This document shows, piece after piece, positions 17,786-27,000 of a stretch of 64,000 nucleotides of DNA. The DNA is taken from positions 90,929 through 154,928 of the forward strand of contig JAPOVK010000003.1 of assembly GCA_026708185.1 (NCBI GenBank), read 5' to 3'. Numbering within the stretch: the stretch's first letter is position 1; each line of letters starts with the position of its first letter. This DNA comes from Gammaproteobacteria bacterium. GTDB taxonomy: Bacteria; Pseudomonadota; Gammaproteobacteria; Pseudomonadales; Azotimanducaceae. A program made the position numbers and the translations under genes. The notes under the pieces were generated by a model. That model saw only the letters and a list, made by a program, of their open reading frames with translations, made no database searches and had not been told where the DNA came from.

Positions 17786-17920
17786 CCCGACTCCCGGCCT
17801 GCCCATGCATTGCCCGGCGACACCGCCCATCTGTAGCACATGAGTGTCCGCGCCTTGCAGCAGGCAGGTTGTCCGCTTCTGTTTCGGCGAGACCTTCCTA
17901 GCCGACGATACTCGCGCGGC

Positions 17921-18304
17921 TCAGCGGGCGGCCATGGGCGCAAGGCGCATCGCCGCGTCGGCGGAGACTTCGAGCACGTGGTCGACCATGGTGTCCATGG
18001 GATCTGCGTGCAGGGAAGAAAGGTACGCGATGGCCGCGCGCAGCAGCGCCTCGGAACGCTTGTGATCGACGGCCGGGAATATGACGAGGCCAGGATGGAT
18101 GTCGGCGGTCCGGAGAAGGGCGCGGAAGTCGCGGGCATTGTGCGTTACGAGGACCATGTCGCGGGCGAGGCAACGGGCCAGCACGCGGTGGTCGGGTTCG
18201 CCGAGGCCGCCGAAGTCCCGCGGGTGCGCGACGACGTGCAGACCTTCGGCGTTCAGCGTCGTCGCAATGCGCGGCGACACGCACTCGTCGAGGAAAAGGC
18301 GCAT
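17921..18304 (-). CDS. DUF5615 PIN-like toxin-type protein
   Basis: 127 residues. The N-terminal MRLFLDECVSPRIATTLNAEG, the central VLVTHNARDFRALL and LVIFP are the hallmarks of the DUF5615/Mut7-C-like PIN-fold family, with acidic residues (D6, E7, D59) placed as in metal-dependent nucleases. These proteins are regularly encoded next to DUF433 proteins and are regarded as putative type II toxin-antitoxin pairs. Here the DUF433 gene lies 15 bases upstream on the same strand. Nuclease activity is inference. Confidence 0.78.
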   Translation of the reverse strand: MRLFLDECVSPRIATTLNAEGLHVVAHPRDFGGLGEPDHRVLARCLARDMVLVTHNARDFRALLRTADIHPGLVIFPAVDHKRSEALLRAAIAYLSSLHADPMDTMVDHVLEVSADAAMRLAPMAAR

Positions 18305-18319
18305 GTGAAGCGGGTCGAG

Positions 18320-18904
18320 CTAGTCCATGCGGTGCCAGGGCCGTCCCGAGGGCCGCCCCCGCAACGGATGGGCGGCGGCGTAAATCTCAGCGGCTCGGAT
18401 TGCGTCCCGCGGGACATGGGGATAGTCGTCGTGCAGGTCTTCGATCGTGTCGCCGTGACGGAGCCGCCCCAGAACCGCGTAGACCGGGATTCGCGTGCCG
18501 TCGATCACCGGCGTGCCGCCGAGGATCTCGGGATTGGACTTGATGTACCGGTCACGAGCCTCGCGGTATCCGTTGGCGATTCCGAATTGGATGTGCGCGA
18601 GGTTCAGATCGAGCGTTGCGCCCGGCGCGAACTCGACCGGCCCCAGCCGCATCGGTTCCATTCCAGTGATTCGCGACCAGATGGCCCGTTTGTGGCGCCG
18701 GGGCAGATCGGCGAGATCCGCCGCCTTGAGGGCGTGGAAGTACACGACAGCGCGGGCGGGCAGATAGCGCGTGCTGCCGCCCCGGAAAAGGGCCGGCGCG
18801 GCATGGGGGACGATGATGCCGGACTGGACCGTCTTCTCCACAACAGTCGATGCGACACCGGACAGCGCGGCGGTCTCGCGGATCGTGAGATCGGGGGTTT
18901 CCAC
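18320..18904 (-). CDS. DUF433 domain protein, putative antitoxin
   Basis: 194 residues. Residues 1-90 contain a MerR-like or helix-turn-helix-like segment (TIRETAALSGVASTVVEKTVQSG). Residues 120-180 are a DUF433 domain (SNPEILGGTPVIDGTRIPVY, GDTIEDLHDDYP, AIRAAEIYAAAHP). The start is GTG at 18904, with GGAGAGGAAC about 10 bases upstream. A good promoter lies just before it. With the DUF5615 gene it forms a presumed toxin-antitoxin operon; the N-terminal domain probably autoregulates. Confidence 0.8.
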   Translation of the reverse strand: METPDLTIRETAALSGVASTVVEKTVQSGIIVPHAAPALFRGGSTRYLPARAVVYFHALKAADLADLPRRHKRAIWSRITGMEPMRLGPVEFAPGATLDLNLAHIQFGIANGYREARDRYIKSNPEILGGTPVIDGTRIPVYAVLGRLRHGDTIEDLHDDYPHVPRDAIRAAEIYAAAHPLRGRPSGRPWHRMD

Positions 18905-18927
18905 AAAACTGTTCCTCTCCGGTTGCG

Positions 18928-18956
18928 AATATAAGGCAGCTGTCGGGACGACGCAA
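18928..18956 (-). promoter_or_regulatory. Sigma-70-like promoter for the DUF433/DUF5615 operon
   Basis: On the minus strand TTGCGT and TATATT are separated by exactly 17 bases. TATATT ends 23 bases before the GTG at 18904. This is one of the two best promoters by consensus in the window. Confidence 0.6.
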
Positions 18957-19126
18957 TGCGAAAGGCAATAGGGAGCTACTGCTGCGAACGATCGTCACCT
19001 GATGTGTACACCGCATGCACCCAAACTACCGCAGCTGCTTCTGCCGTCGAGTCATGGGCGCGTTTCCCCCTTACTCCGCGACAGCCGCGTCGCTCCCCGA
19101 CGCGCTTTGTCGTACGCTTTCGGCCC

Positions 19127-19993
19127 ATGCAAGCGCGACGGAAATTACGCGACGCCATCGCCTCTGGTGAGGTCGTCTTCGCGCCTCTGGCCTTGGACGC
19201 GCTGACCGCGCGCATCGCCGAGCGTGCGGGGTTCGACGCCGTCTACGTGAGTGGAGGCGCACTCGGCTACGCTCACGGCGTAAGTGAAGCCTTACTTACA
19301 CTGTCCGAGCTAGCCGACACGACCCGCCACGTCGTCGCCGGATGCGATGCCGCAGTCATCGCCGACGGGGGCGTCGGCTTCGGCGACGCAGTCCACGTCG
19401 CTCGGACGATCACGGAGATCGAGGCAACGGGCGCGGCAGCCATCGAGATCGAGGACCAGGTCGCGCCGAAGCGCGTCAGCCATCACCGCGGCATCGAGCA
19501 CCTGATCCCGGCCGACGACATGGCCGCCAAGGTGGAGTACACGGTCAAGGCGCGCCACGACGACGACTTCCTCGTCATCGCCCGCACCGGCGCCGTCCGC
19601 AACGAGTCCTTCGACGCGGCCGTCGAGCGTGCCAACCTTTATCGCGAGGCTGGTGCCGACGTGCTCATGCTGATGCCGACAACGGCGGAACAGTGGGTCG
19701 ATGCGCCCAAGCGCATCAGCGGGCCGCTGGCTTCGATCACCTCCCTCGACCTGCGCAGCCGGACCGACTGGCAAGCGCTCGGCTGGCGCTTGGTGATCGA
19801 TCCGTTCACGGCGCAGGTGGTGGCGGTCACCGCGATCCAGGCAGCGTACGGGCAGTTCATGCGCACAGGAACGACGGGCACCGACCGTGCAGAGATCATG
19901 GCGACCTACCGAACGCTGGCCGGACTCGCGGGCTTGGACCCGCTCTACGCCATCGAAGACGCCACCACCGAGCGCACAGAAAACCCGGAATAA
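19127..19993 (+). CDS. Isocitrate lyase / PEP mutase family protein
   Basis: 288 residues. The start ATG at 19127 (MQARRKLRDAIASGE) matches the family's N-terminus; the longer upstream frame is not conserved-looking. FDAVYVSGGALGYAHG and IEIEDQVAPKRVSHH correspond to the metal-binding acidic loop and the catalytic loop. The canonical K-K-C-G-H of lyases is here P-K-R-V-S-H, without the catalytic Cys, so it is more like oxaloacetate decarboxylase or PEP-mutase-type members than an isocitrate or methylisocitrate lyase. Sixteen bases separate it from the dehydrogenase downstream, implying one operon and perhaps one catabolic route. Confidence 0.82.
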   Translation: MQARRKLRDAIASGEVVFAPLALDALTARIAERAGFDAVYVSGGALGYAHGVSEALLTLSELADTTRHVVAGCDAAVIADGGVGFGDAVHVARTITEIEATGAAAIEIEDQVAPKRVSHHRGIEHLIPADDMAAKVEYTVKARHDDDFLVIARTGAVRNESFDAAVERANLYREAGADVLMLMPTTAEQWVDAPKRISGPLASITSLDLRSRTDWQALGWRLVIDPFTAQVVAVTAIQAAYGQFMRTGTTGTDRAEIMATYRTLAGLAGLDPLYAIEDATTERTENPE

Positions 19994-20008
19994 GACGAGG
20001 AGGCACGC

Positions 20009-21052
20009 ATGCCGGCAACCGTCACCGCCGCACGCTGGAGCGACGATCTCGACATCGAAATCACGGCGAAGACGCCCGCCGCCCCAGGACCCGGGCAAGT
20101 CCAGCTTGCGGTGGGCAGTGCCGGAATCTGCGGCTCCGACCTGCACTTCTATAGGGGACAGTTCCCCGCACGCCCCGGCATCACCCCCGGCCACGAGTTC
20201 GCCGGCAACGTCACCGCCGTTGGTGCCGGCGTCAAGCACGTCCGCGAAGGGGACCTGGTGGGGATCGAGCCGCTCCTGCGTTGCGGCCTCTGCCCGTTCT
20301 GCGTCTCCGGCGACTACCACGTCTGCGGCGAACGCGGCCTCGTGGGCGAGAACGCCGACGGCGGCATGAGCGAACTGGCGACCGTACCAGCCGAGACGGC
20401 CTTCAAGGCGCCGAGAGGGCTCGACGCCGAAGCCGCCGCGTTGGCCGAGCCGTTGGCGTGTTCGGTGCACGCCTTCAACAAGGTCAAGTTGCGCGGGCAT
20501 GAGACGGTTTTCATCGTCGGCGCCGGCACGATCGGATTGACCGGCGTGTTGGCGGCGCGGGCGTGCGGTGCGAAGGTCATCGTCCTGGCGCGTCACCCGC
20601 ACCAGCAGGACGCTGCCCACCGTCTGGGTGCTACGGAAGTCGTCGGCGACGACGAAGCCGGCTTCGAGCGCATGAAGGAACTCGCGCGGCTGCAGGCGAT
20701 TGACGTCGCCGTCGAGACCGTGGGGGGCACAGGCGATACGCTCCTCACGGCGCAGCGCGTGGTCCGGCCAAAGGGCCGGATCGTGTTGCTCGGCGTCTTC
20801 ACCAACCCGACCGCGAACATCAATCCGCTGCTGTTCGCTCTACGGGAAACCGAACTGGTCGGCTCGATGACCTATGCCACCACCGACGGCCGGGCCGACT
20901 ACGCGATCGCCCTAGACGTCGTCGCCGACTACGCCGGCCTCGCGCGATCGCTGGTGACCCACCGGTTCGCTCTCGACGATGCCAAGAGCGCCTTCGAGAC
21001 GGCGGCCGACAAGTCGACGCGCTCGATCAAGGTGCACATCAAACCCAACTGA
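20009..21052 (+). CDS. Zinc-dependent medium-chain alcohol/polyol dehydrogenase
   Basis: 347 residues, typical of the threonine/sorbitol dehydrogenase branch. Catalytic zinc ligands are C41 (GICGSD), H62-E63 (GHEFAG) and the Glu of LAEPLAC (about 152). Structural zinc cysteines are C92, C95, C98 and C106. The NAD(P) site is VGAGTIGLTGV. It oxidises a secondary alcohol or sugar alcohol to the ketone in the cytoplasm. The exact substrate is not readable. It lies directly after the PEP-mutase-family gene. The leftward vapC ends inside its last 14 bases. Confidence 0.88.
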   Translation: MPATVTAARWSDDLDIEITAKTPAAPGPGQVQLAVGSAGICGSDLHFYRGQFPARPGITPGHEFAGNVTAVGAGVKHVREGDLVGIEPLLRCGLCPFCVSGDYHVCGERGLVGENADGGMSELATVPAETAFKAPRGLDAEAAALAEPLACSVHAFNKVKLRGHETVFIVGAGTIGLTGVLAARACGAKVIVLARHPHQQDAAHRLGATEVVGDDEAGFERMKELARLQAIDVAVETVGGTGDTLLTAQRVVRPKGRIVLLGVFTNPTANINPLLFALRETELVGSMTYATTDGRADYAIALDVVADYAGLARSLVTHRFALDDAKSAFETAADKSTRSIKVHIKPN

Positions 21053-21431
21053 CGGTTTCAAGATCCGGCACGCGCCCGAACTCCCTGCTGCTGTTGGTGA
21101 CCAGCGTCGCGCCCATGCTCCTTGCATGGGCCGCGATCAACAGGTCGTTGGCGCCGATGGGTGTGCCGCGTCGCGTCAATAGCTCCCGAATGCGTCCGTA
21201 ATGCTGGCCGGCCTCCACGCCGAACGGGCGGATGTCGAGGTCACGTAGGAAATCGTCCAGTTGGCTCCGGTTGCGCCCGACATGCGCAGAGTGTTCAGCA
21301 CCGAACCAGAGTTCGGCGTGGCTGACGGCCGAAATACAGATCTCATGGGCATGTTCGGCGAACGTCGCCGTCAACGCCTCATGCCGTTCGTTCATGACGT
21401 AGACGCAGATGTCCGTGTCCAGCATGAACAT
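21039..21431 (-). CDS. vapC: VapC-type PIN-domain toxin
   Basis: 130 residues. The start ATG at 21431 overlaps the vapB stop (TGATG). PIN-domain acidic residues are visible: D in MFMLDTDICVYVM, E in SAVSHAELWFGAE, D in IGANDLLIAAHARS and the C-terminal VTNSSREFGRVPDLETVSW. VapC toxins are Mg-dependent endoribonucleases that cut tRNA or rRNA and are neutralised by VapB. The 3' end overlaps the convergent dehydrogenase gene by 14 bases. Confidence 0.9.
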   Translation of the reverse strand: MFMLDTDICVYVMNERHEALTATFAEHAHEICISAVSHAELWFGAEHSAHVGRNRSQLDDFLRDLDIRPFGVEAGQHYGRIRELLTRRGTPIGANDLLIAAHARSMGATLVTNSSREFGRVPDLETVSWV

Positions 21432-21700
21432 CACCCAAGGTCCTCGCGCTCGTCCAAGGGCGGCTGTGTCCGAGGCGGCAAGGTGGCCCTCCCCCGAGAA
21501 GCGAAGTACTCGACCCAGTTCTTCCCGCGCGGGCGCAAGGTGACAGTGTCGCCGCGCTTGACGATCTCGACCTCGGCGACCTCGAAGCGACACGCCGCCG
21601 GCAGCCGAACCGCCTGGCTGCGACCGCTCCAGAACACCTTCGCGGTCCCCACGTAGTCTGCGTCTTCAGCCACTGTCGTCACTCTCCGCCGATCCCGCAT
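21431..21700 (-). CDS. vapB: VapB-type antitoxin (AbrB/SpoVT fold)
   Basis: 89 residues. The core TAKVFWSGRSQAVRLPAACRF is the swapped-hairpin AbrB DNA-binding motif of VapB, followed by VEIVKRGDTVTLRPRGKNW. The C-terminal tail, which would bind the toxin, is acidic (LDEREDLG). An internal GTG at 21682 would give a length closer to the usual 75-80 residues; ATG 21700 is the alternative. It is translationally coupled to vapC. An inverted repeat just upstream is the likely autoregulatory operator. Confidence 0.88.
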   Translation of the reverse strand: MRDRRRVTTVAEDADYVGTAKVFWSGRSQAVRLPAACRFEVAEVEIVKRGDTVTLRPRGKNWVEYFASRGRATLPPRTQPPLDEREDLG

Positions 21701-21719
21701 TGTGGGGCGCGGCGTTGGT

Positions 21720-21737
21720 ATATATCAAGGGATATAT
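21720..21737. promoter_or_regulatory. Inverted repeat ATATATC-AAGG-GATATAT, candidate VapBC operator
   Basis: A perfect 7-bp inverted repeat with a 4-bp spacer lies 20 bases upstream of vapB and 67 bases upstream of the PhyH gene at 21804. It is the most AT-rich spot in the neighbourhood. VapBC complexes repress their own promoter by binding such repeats, so this is probably that operator; effects on the divergent PhyH gene are possible. Confidence 0.55.
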
Positions 21738-21768
21738 GCTTCCGCCCCGGTCACGCGAGAAACGGTGA

Positions 21769-21774
21769 TATGGT
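21769..21774 (+). promoter_or_regulatory. Candidate extended -10 (TGATATGGT)
   Basis: TATGGT preceded by TG at the extended -10 position lies 30 bases before the ATG at 21804. No clear -35 box. Confidence 0.25.
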
Positions 21775-21803
21775 TGGCGCCTGTCCTTAATCAGGGGACC
21801 ACG

Positions 21804-22973
21804 ATGACCGACGCCACCGTTTCCGTGCGGGCCCCATCCGCTGCCGAGCACGCCGCCCAGATGGCCGAATACATGCGCGACGGCGAGCGCCTGGGCCGGG
21901 AGATCGGCAATCGGGGGCCCGTCCGTTTCAAGGCCGGCACAGTGTTGGCCGACGACATCCTCGACGCCTATTGGCGGCACGGCTTCTACGTGTTCGAGAA
22001 CGTCATTGACAAGCAGGAGCTCCACGAGCTGCGCGAAGCCATGGCCGATGCCCTAGACCGCGCTCCGGTCTCTAAGGACGCCGAGGTCGACGCGAAAGGG
22101 CGGCCAGCACTGGGACGCGAGTTCAAGCGAGCGACGTTTACCTACGTAAAGCCCCTGAGCGATCCCGTCGGGGGCACGAAGCAGGTCGGCGGCCGGCATC
22201 CGTCGAAGATGGTCGAACCGGAGCCGGGCGAAGATGCGCCCGACGAGGTCGTGCACCTGATCTTCGGCATGTGCCAGATGATGGAGCCCGGCTTGCGGCT
22301 ATATGGACACCCGCAGTTGTTGGCCATCGCCGAGAACATCAACGGTCCCGATTTCACGCCCTTCAACGACGCCATCTTCGTCAAGCAGCCCGGCCTCGGC
22401 GGCTCAGTCGCCTGGCACCAGGACGGCCTGACGCATTGGAACAGCCCCGACTGGAACGAAGGCATCCACGGCTTCAACTTCCAGGTCCAACTCTATCCGA
22501 CCACGCCCGGGAACTGCCTGTGGGTAGTCCCCGGCACCCACAAGCAAGGCAAACTCGACATCAAGGCGATGGTCGAAGCGAACGGCGGTTCCGACCGCCT
22601 GCCCGGCGCCATCCCGCTCACCTGCAACCCGGGCGACGTGACGATGGTGAACCGCCAGACCTTGCACTGTTCCTTTGCGAACACCTCGCCGGATTTGCGC
22701 GTTTCCATGACCTTCGGGTTCCATCGCCGCGCTTCTGTCCTCGGCGCCAAGAGCGTCCTCGGCGTGAACGACGGCACGATCTACGACGAACAGCGCGTAT
22801 TCGAGCGGTCCGCGGTAATCGCCGTAGCTATCGATGCGCGACGAAAGCACCTTAAGAACGAAAAACAGTATACGTACGCGCCATTTGTAGGATTGGAGGA
22901 CGAGTTCCGGTGGAATCCTGAGACGTTTGATCGCGTAATCAAAGACTACAATTTGAAAGACCTTGGCATTTGA
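21804..22973 (+). CDS. Phytanoyl-CoA dioxygenase (PhyH) family protein
   Basis: 389 residues. The ATG at 21804 has AGGGG about 7 bases upstream; the longer frame from 21702 overlaps vapB's control region and is not used. The metal-binding H205-x-D207 is in AWHQDGLTHW, and the distal His in RQTLHCSFANTSPDLR is followed by the 2-oxoglutarate arginine. It is clearly paralogous to the gene at 1951, sharing GNRGPxRF, the YWRHGFYVFENV/YRRNGFYVFTGV segment, LRxYGHP, GFNFxV and NCLWVVPG. Its last 120 bases are more AT-rich than the rest. Substrate unknown. Confidence 0.87.
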   Translation: MTDATVSVRAPSAAEHAAQMAEYMRDGERLGREIGNRGPVRFKAGTVLADDILDAYWRHGFYVFENVIDKQELHELREAMADALDRAPVSKDAEVDAKGRPALGREFKRATFTYVKPLSDPVGGTKQVGGRHPSKMVEPEPGEDAPDEVVHLIFGMCQMMEPGLRLYGHPQLLAIAENINGPDFTPFNDAIFVKQPGLGGSVAWHQDGLTHWNSPDWNEGIHGFNFQVQLYPTTPGNCLWVVPGTHKQGKLDIKAMVEANGGSDRLPGAIPLTCNPGDVTMVNRQTLHCSFANTSPDLRVSMTFGFHRRASVLGAKSVLGVNDGTIYDEQRVFERSAVIAVAIDARRKHLKNEKQYTYAPFVGLEDEFRWNPETFDRVIKDYNLKDLGI

Positions 22974-23005
22974 GGGAGCTTTAGTTTAGCGGCCCCACGG
23001 AGCGC

Positions 23006-23030
23006 CTTGGTTGCGAAACCGAGCTTTTTG
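23006..23030 (+). terminator. Intrinsic terminator after the PhyH gene
   Basis: CTTGGTT, loop GCGA, then AACCGAG (one G-U pair), then CTTTTTG. The stem and T-run lie 33 bases after the stop at 22973. The remaining 130 bases to 23163 are relatively AT-rich and hold nothing I can identify. Confidence 0.55.
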
Positions 23031-23162
23031 GTGGACGTACTGACTTTCGCGTCCGCTCAAATATGGCCGTTGGAATGCGGAGATTCTGTCTAGGCAAGGC
23101 TAAGGGTGCTTTGTTTTTTCTGCTAAACAGGAAGTTGCGACTCTCGTTCTGCTCGCGAGCGG

Positions 23163-23941
23163 TCAGACCTCTGTTCCTTCGCTCAATATTGCGATGTATT
23201 CCCTATAGCCAAACAAGCGCCCGCGCCGACGTCCGCTCAGTTCTTCGGCTATGCCCAAGTGGACGAGCACGCGCATCGCGGCCGCAGCGGCCGTGTATGA
23301 CAAGCGGGCATGGCCGGCCACCTGGCGCAACGAAACGACCGGGCGTGCCCGCAGAACCGCGTGCACACGTAGCGCGGAACTCGCTGCGCGACCGCTAAGG
23401 CGGACTCGCGACTGGTCCGCCTCGAAGAGATCCAGTTGGCGCCACGCCGTCGACTCTGCCGCCTCCGCTGTATAGCGCACGCCCTCCAGGTAGAACGCGA
23501 GCCACGCCTCCCAGTCGCCATCCTGGCGCACCGCATCGAGAAGCGCATAGTAGTCGCTGCGTCGTTCCTCGAAGTAGAGACTCAAGTAGAGGAGCGGATC
23601 GGCGAGCAGATCCTCTGCACACAAATGCAACGTGATGAGCAATCGCCCGACTCGGCCGTTGCCGTCAAGAAACGGACGGGTGGTCTCGAACTGCGCATGA
23701 GCGAGCCCGGCACGAATGAGCGTTGGCAAATCGGACGGCGTCGGCGCGGCATTCACAAACGCCTCGAGTGCGACCTGAAGAGATCGTAGATCCAGATCGG
23801 GCACTGGCGGCAGAGGAGCTGGCACGAAAGCCTGACCAGCTCGCCGGCCGCGGCGGTCACCTCGTAGCGCCCGGTCAGCCCTCGCTGCACACGGCCCCCC
23901 TTTATGTCGCAAGTGCGAACAACGCACGCGCTTATTAGCAC
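23163..23941 (-). pseudogene. Decayed Fic-family protein gene
   Basis: The last 240 codons encode the C-terminal half of a Fic/DOC protein: QAFVPAPLPPVPDLDL, LIRAGLAHAQFETTRPF, LDGNGRVGRLLI, then a winged-helix end (RQVAGHARLSYTAAAAAMRVL). The N-terminal half is missing. Upstream family sequence (QRGLTGRYEVTAAAGELVR) is in a different frame, so a frameshift lies near 23830-23845. The catalytic His of HPFxDGNGR is Arg (codon at 23676-23678). Fic proteins AMPylate target proteins using that His, so this copy cannot be active. No start codon with a ribosome site was found. It is flanked by AT-richer DNA, consistent with a horizontally acquired remnant. Confidence 0.7.
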
Positions 23942-24019
23942 TTGCGGCCGAAGTTGGAATAGCAGAGCCCCTTATCTCGCAATGACAAACAACGCTGCCT
24001 CCGTCGCAGGTCGGTTGGG

Positions 24020-27000
24020 CTATTCGGACCGTTCCTCCTCCTTCGGCTTCGCAACCCAAAGTCCCCGTGCCGCGAACCGCCCCCACACCCACGGCAGCCA
24101 GCGCACGAGGGCGAAGCTCAGCCACAGGGCCCACGCCAGGATCAGTGCCTTGTAGGTCCACATGGGCAGCGACCAGACGGCGGCGGTCGGCGTCGTCGTG
24201 GCCGACTGGTCGGCGAACCAAGTCAAGTCGTGCCCGGACGAGTGGTAGCCGGTGACGTGCATGTCCGGATTGCCCAGGAGCCCAGCGGGGATGCCCACCA
24301 GAATGGCTGCGAATGCGAACAGAGTCAGCAAGCCGAGGCCGACCTGGGAGACGTTGTAGAAAAACCGGGACAAGCCCGCGCCCCAGGCCTCGCGAGCGCC
24401 GAAGGCCACCAGCCAGAGCGCAACGACGGCCAACGCGGGCCACGAGAACGTGCTGAAGCCCAAGCCCAGCAGCAGCCAGTGCCACCAGCGCAGAGGCGTG
24501 ACCTTCAGCCGCCCGAGGACTAGGGCCACGAGTGCTAGGGCGATGAGTTCGGACCAGTACAGGATCGCAGGCCCCAGGATGGGGCCGGTAGCGAACAGGA
24601 GCCAGCGGCTCTCCGGCATCTTGAGGCCCACGACGATGTTGCTCGACGGGGCGTCGAGATCGATGACCGGCGTCGAGACGCGCGCCGCGACGGGCACCGC
24701 CTGTTCCCAGTCCAGTGTCGCTCGATGTTCGCCGGGCAGGATGGGCAGTTCCACGTTGCCTTCGTCCAGCGCGATCTGCTGGGCCTCGCCGTCGATGGCA
24801 ACCGAGCGCAGGCGGGCGTCCGCCGGTAAGCCAAGGCGATGAGTGCCACCGCGCGTGCTGCGGTAGTCGACTTCCAGCGTTGTGCGCCTTAAGCCTCCCC
24901 CAACGTCGGTGCTGGCGAGCACGCGGTCGAAGGCCAGCGTGGGTCCTTCCACGGCCTCGGGGCGCGTGATGTGAAGGACCAACGACTCGCCCGGACGCGG
25001 GCGGAACTCGGCCCAGCGCGCGGCCGTCCCCTGGCGGACATTGCTCTCGGGGACGCCGTCGAAGGCCACCTGCCACATGTGACCGATCCGCACGCGCCAG
25101 ATCTCTTGGCGCGGCGGATCGACGTGGGCCTCAAGCGTAACGGTCGCGGTTCGCGGCAGCGTGGACGACCAGAATACCCGGTCCTGCAGAGGATCCATTG
25201 AAACCACTGCGCCACCGTCCGTCAGTGACTGTTCACTTACGACTGATTCGCCTTCTATCAATGGGATCACCATGTTGATGGCGCCTACTTCTGGGGCGAT
25301 GCGGCGAACGAGCGTGCCGACCTCCCAGTCGAGGTCGAGCCTGATCGTGCGTTCGACCGCAACGAAAGTCGGCAGACGGCTCGGCTCCCAGGCCGCGGCA
25401 TCGACATCGGCGTCCGAGGCCAAGCGTGTGAGATTGAGAGACCCGGCGCTCAGGGTGCGGTTCTCGATCCCCGCCACGGCCCAGTGTGTCGACTCGGCAC
25501 GGATCGACCGAGGCGTCAAGCTGAACGGAATCTCTACGGCGTCGCTCGTCGGCATCGGTCCCGACACCGAGAGCTCGTGCACACCCGGATCCAAGCGGAC
25601 CCAGAGGACGCCGTTATCGTCCCGCGTCGCCGGGAGGGCCGAGCCGTCACTAGCGATTCGTGTCGGTCGCCAGCCCTCGGCAGAGCCCGGGAGCGGGACC
25701 GCCACGGTTGCCAGCGCGTGGACCGTGAGGCGCATGGACGCCGTGTCCTCGTCGACGGCTAGGTCCGCATCGGCGATCTCCGCGCAGCGCGGCGCGCATG
25801 ACGGCGGGGCTAACAGGCGGCGCTCGAGTTCTTCGAGGATTTCCTGGGACGGCGTCTCGGCAGCGTAAGCACGGTCGCCTGCGTCCCATGCCATGACGGC
25901 GAGCAGCAGCGCGGCCGCCGCCGGGGTTCCGCGCAAGGCGCGCAGCCAGCGCCGCCAATCCGGACGTTGCCCGCCGACGAGCTCCAGCGCGAACAGGGCC
26001 GTGAACACGCCCAACGCCCCGATTGTGGCGAACCGCAAAAGTGCGACCAGCCAGTTGGGCGCGATCACGAGTCGCATGTTTCGTTCGCTGTCGACCGGCC
26101 CGCTCCATGCGAGTTCGTAGGCGATCCACGACCAATCCGGCTTCGCCGTGCCGGCTTGTACCAAGGCGTCGTCGGGATAGCGCGAGTACACGGCCGTCGC
26201 GTTGTCACCCCGCTGGAACGCGCTAGCGACGACGACGTCTCCCACGTCTTTCGCGGTCTCGGTGGCGGTGGCAATGCTGTCCAAGACTACCCGTTCCGGA
26301 CTCGGTGCGAGTTCCATCTGCCCGGACAACGCCTCGAAAAGGCCGACGGTCGGCGCCGCTCGATGCGACTCGGGTTGCAGTTGCGGATAGACGGCGATGC
26401 GGATCTGGCCGATGGTGAACGGCACTAGCCAAGCGATCAGCACCGCGAGCGACACCAGCCGATAGCTCCGCGCCAGGCGCTGCAGTCTCCCCTCGGGCGC
26501 GACACGTACGAGAGCCACCGCCGCCAGCAGGTTGAGCCAGGTCCAGACCGGCGCACCCGGCTCGTGGTAGCTGAGCACCAGCGCGACGAGCGCTATCGCG
26601 CCGGCGCCACGACCGAACAGGCGGACGGTCGCCACGGTGACGATCAAGAGCACGAAGAAGTCGAGTACGCGCCAACGGCCTATCCAGCTTGCCGGGGCCG
26701 CGTCGACGCCGGTCGCGGCTAGCAATTTGTGCCCGGGCGGGACGTGCAGGGTCGCGCTGGCACTCTGGAAGTCCGAACGCCAGCCGAGGACCGGCATCGG
26801 GCCGCGGGTCTCGACCCGACCCAGGGCTTCGACGTCCAAGCCGGCCTGGCGCACCTCGATGCCGGCACCCGCTTCGCTGGCGGTGACCTGCAGATCGGTG
26901 CCGTTCTCGGTGGCGCCGAGCAGGGCAAACGGCGGCGCCATGTCGAGACGCCAGTCGGCGCGCATGCGGCCGGTGACCTGGTCGGCGAATACGAACCCAC

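Noticed and set aside
23163..25076. A continuous leftward 637-codon frame
   Set aside because: Only its last 240 codons resemble a protein (Fic). The first part is an out-of-frame shadow of the large membrane-protein gene, rich in Arg and Gly as expected for a shadow.
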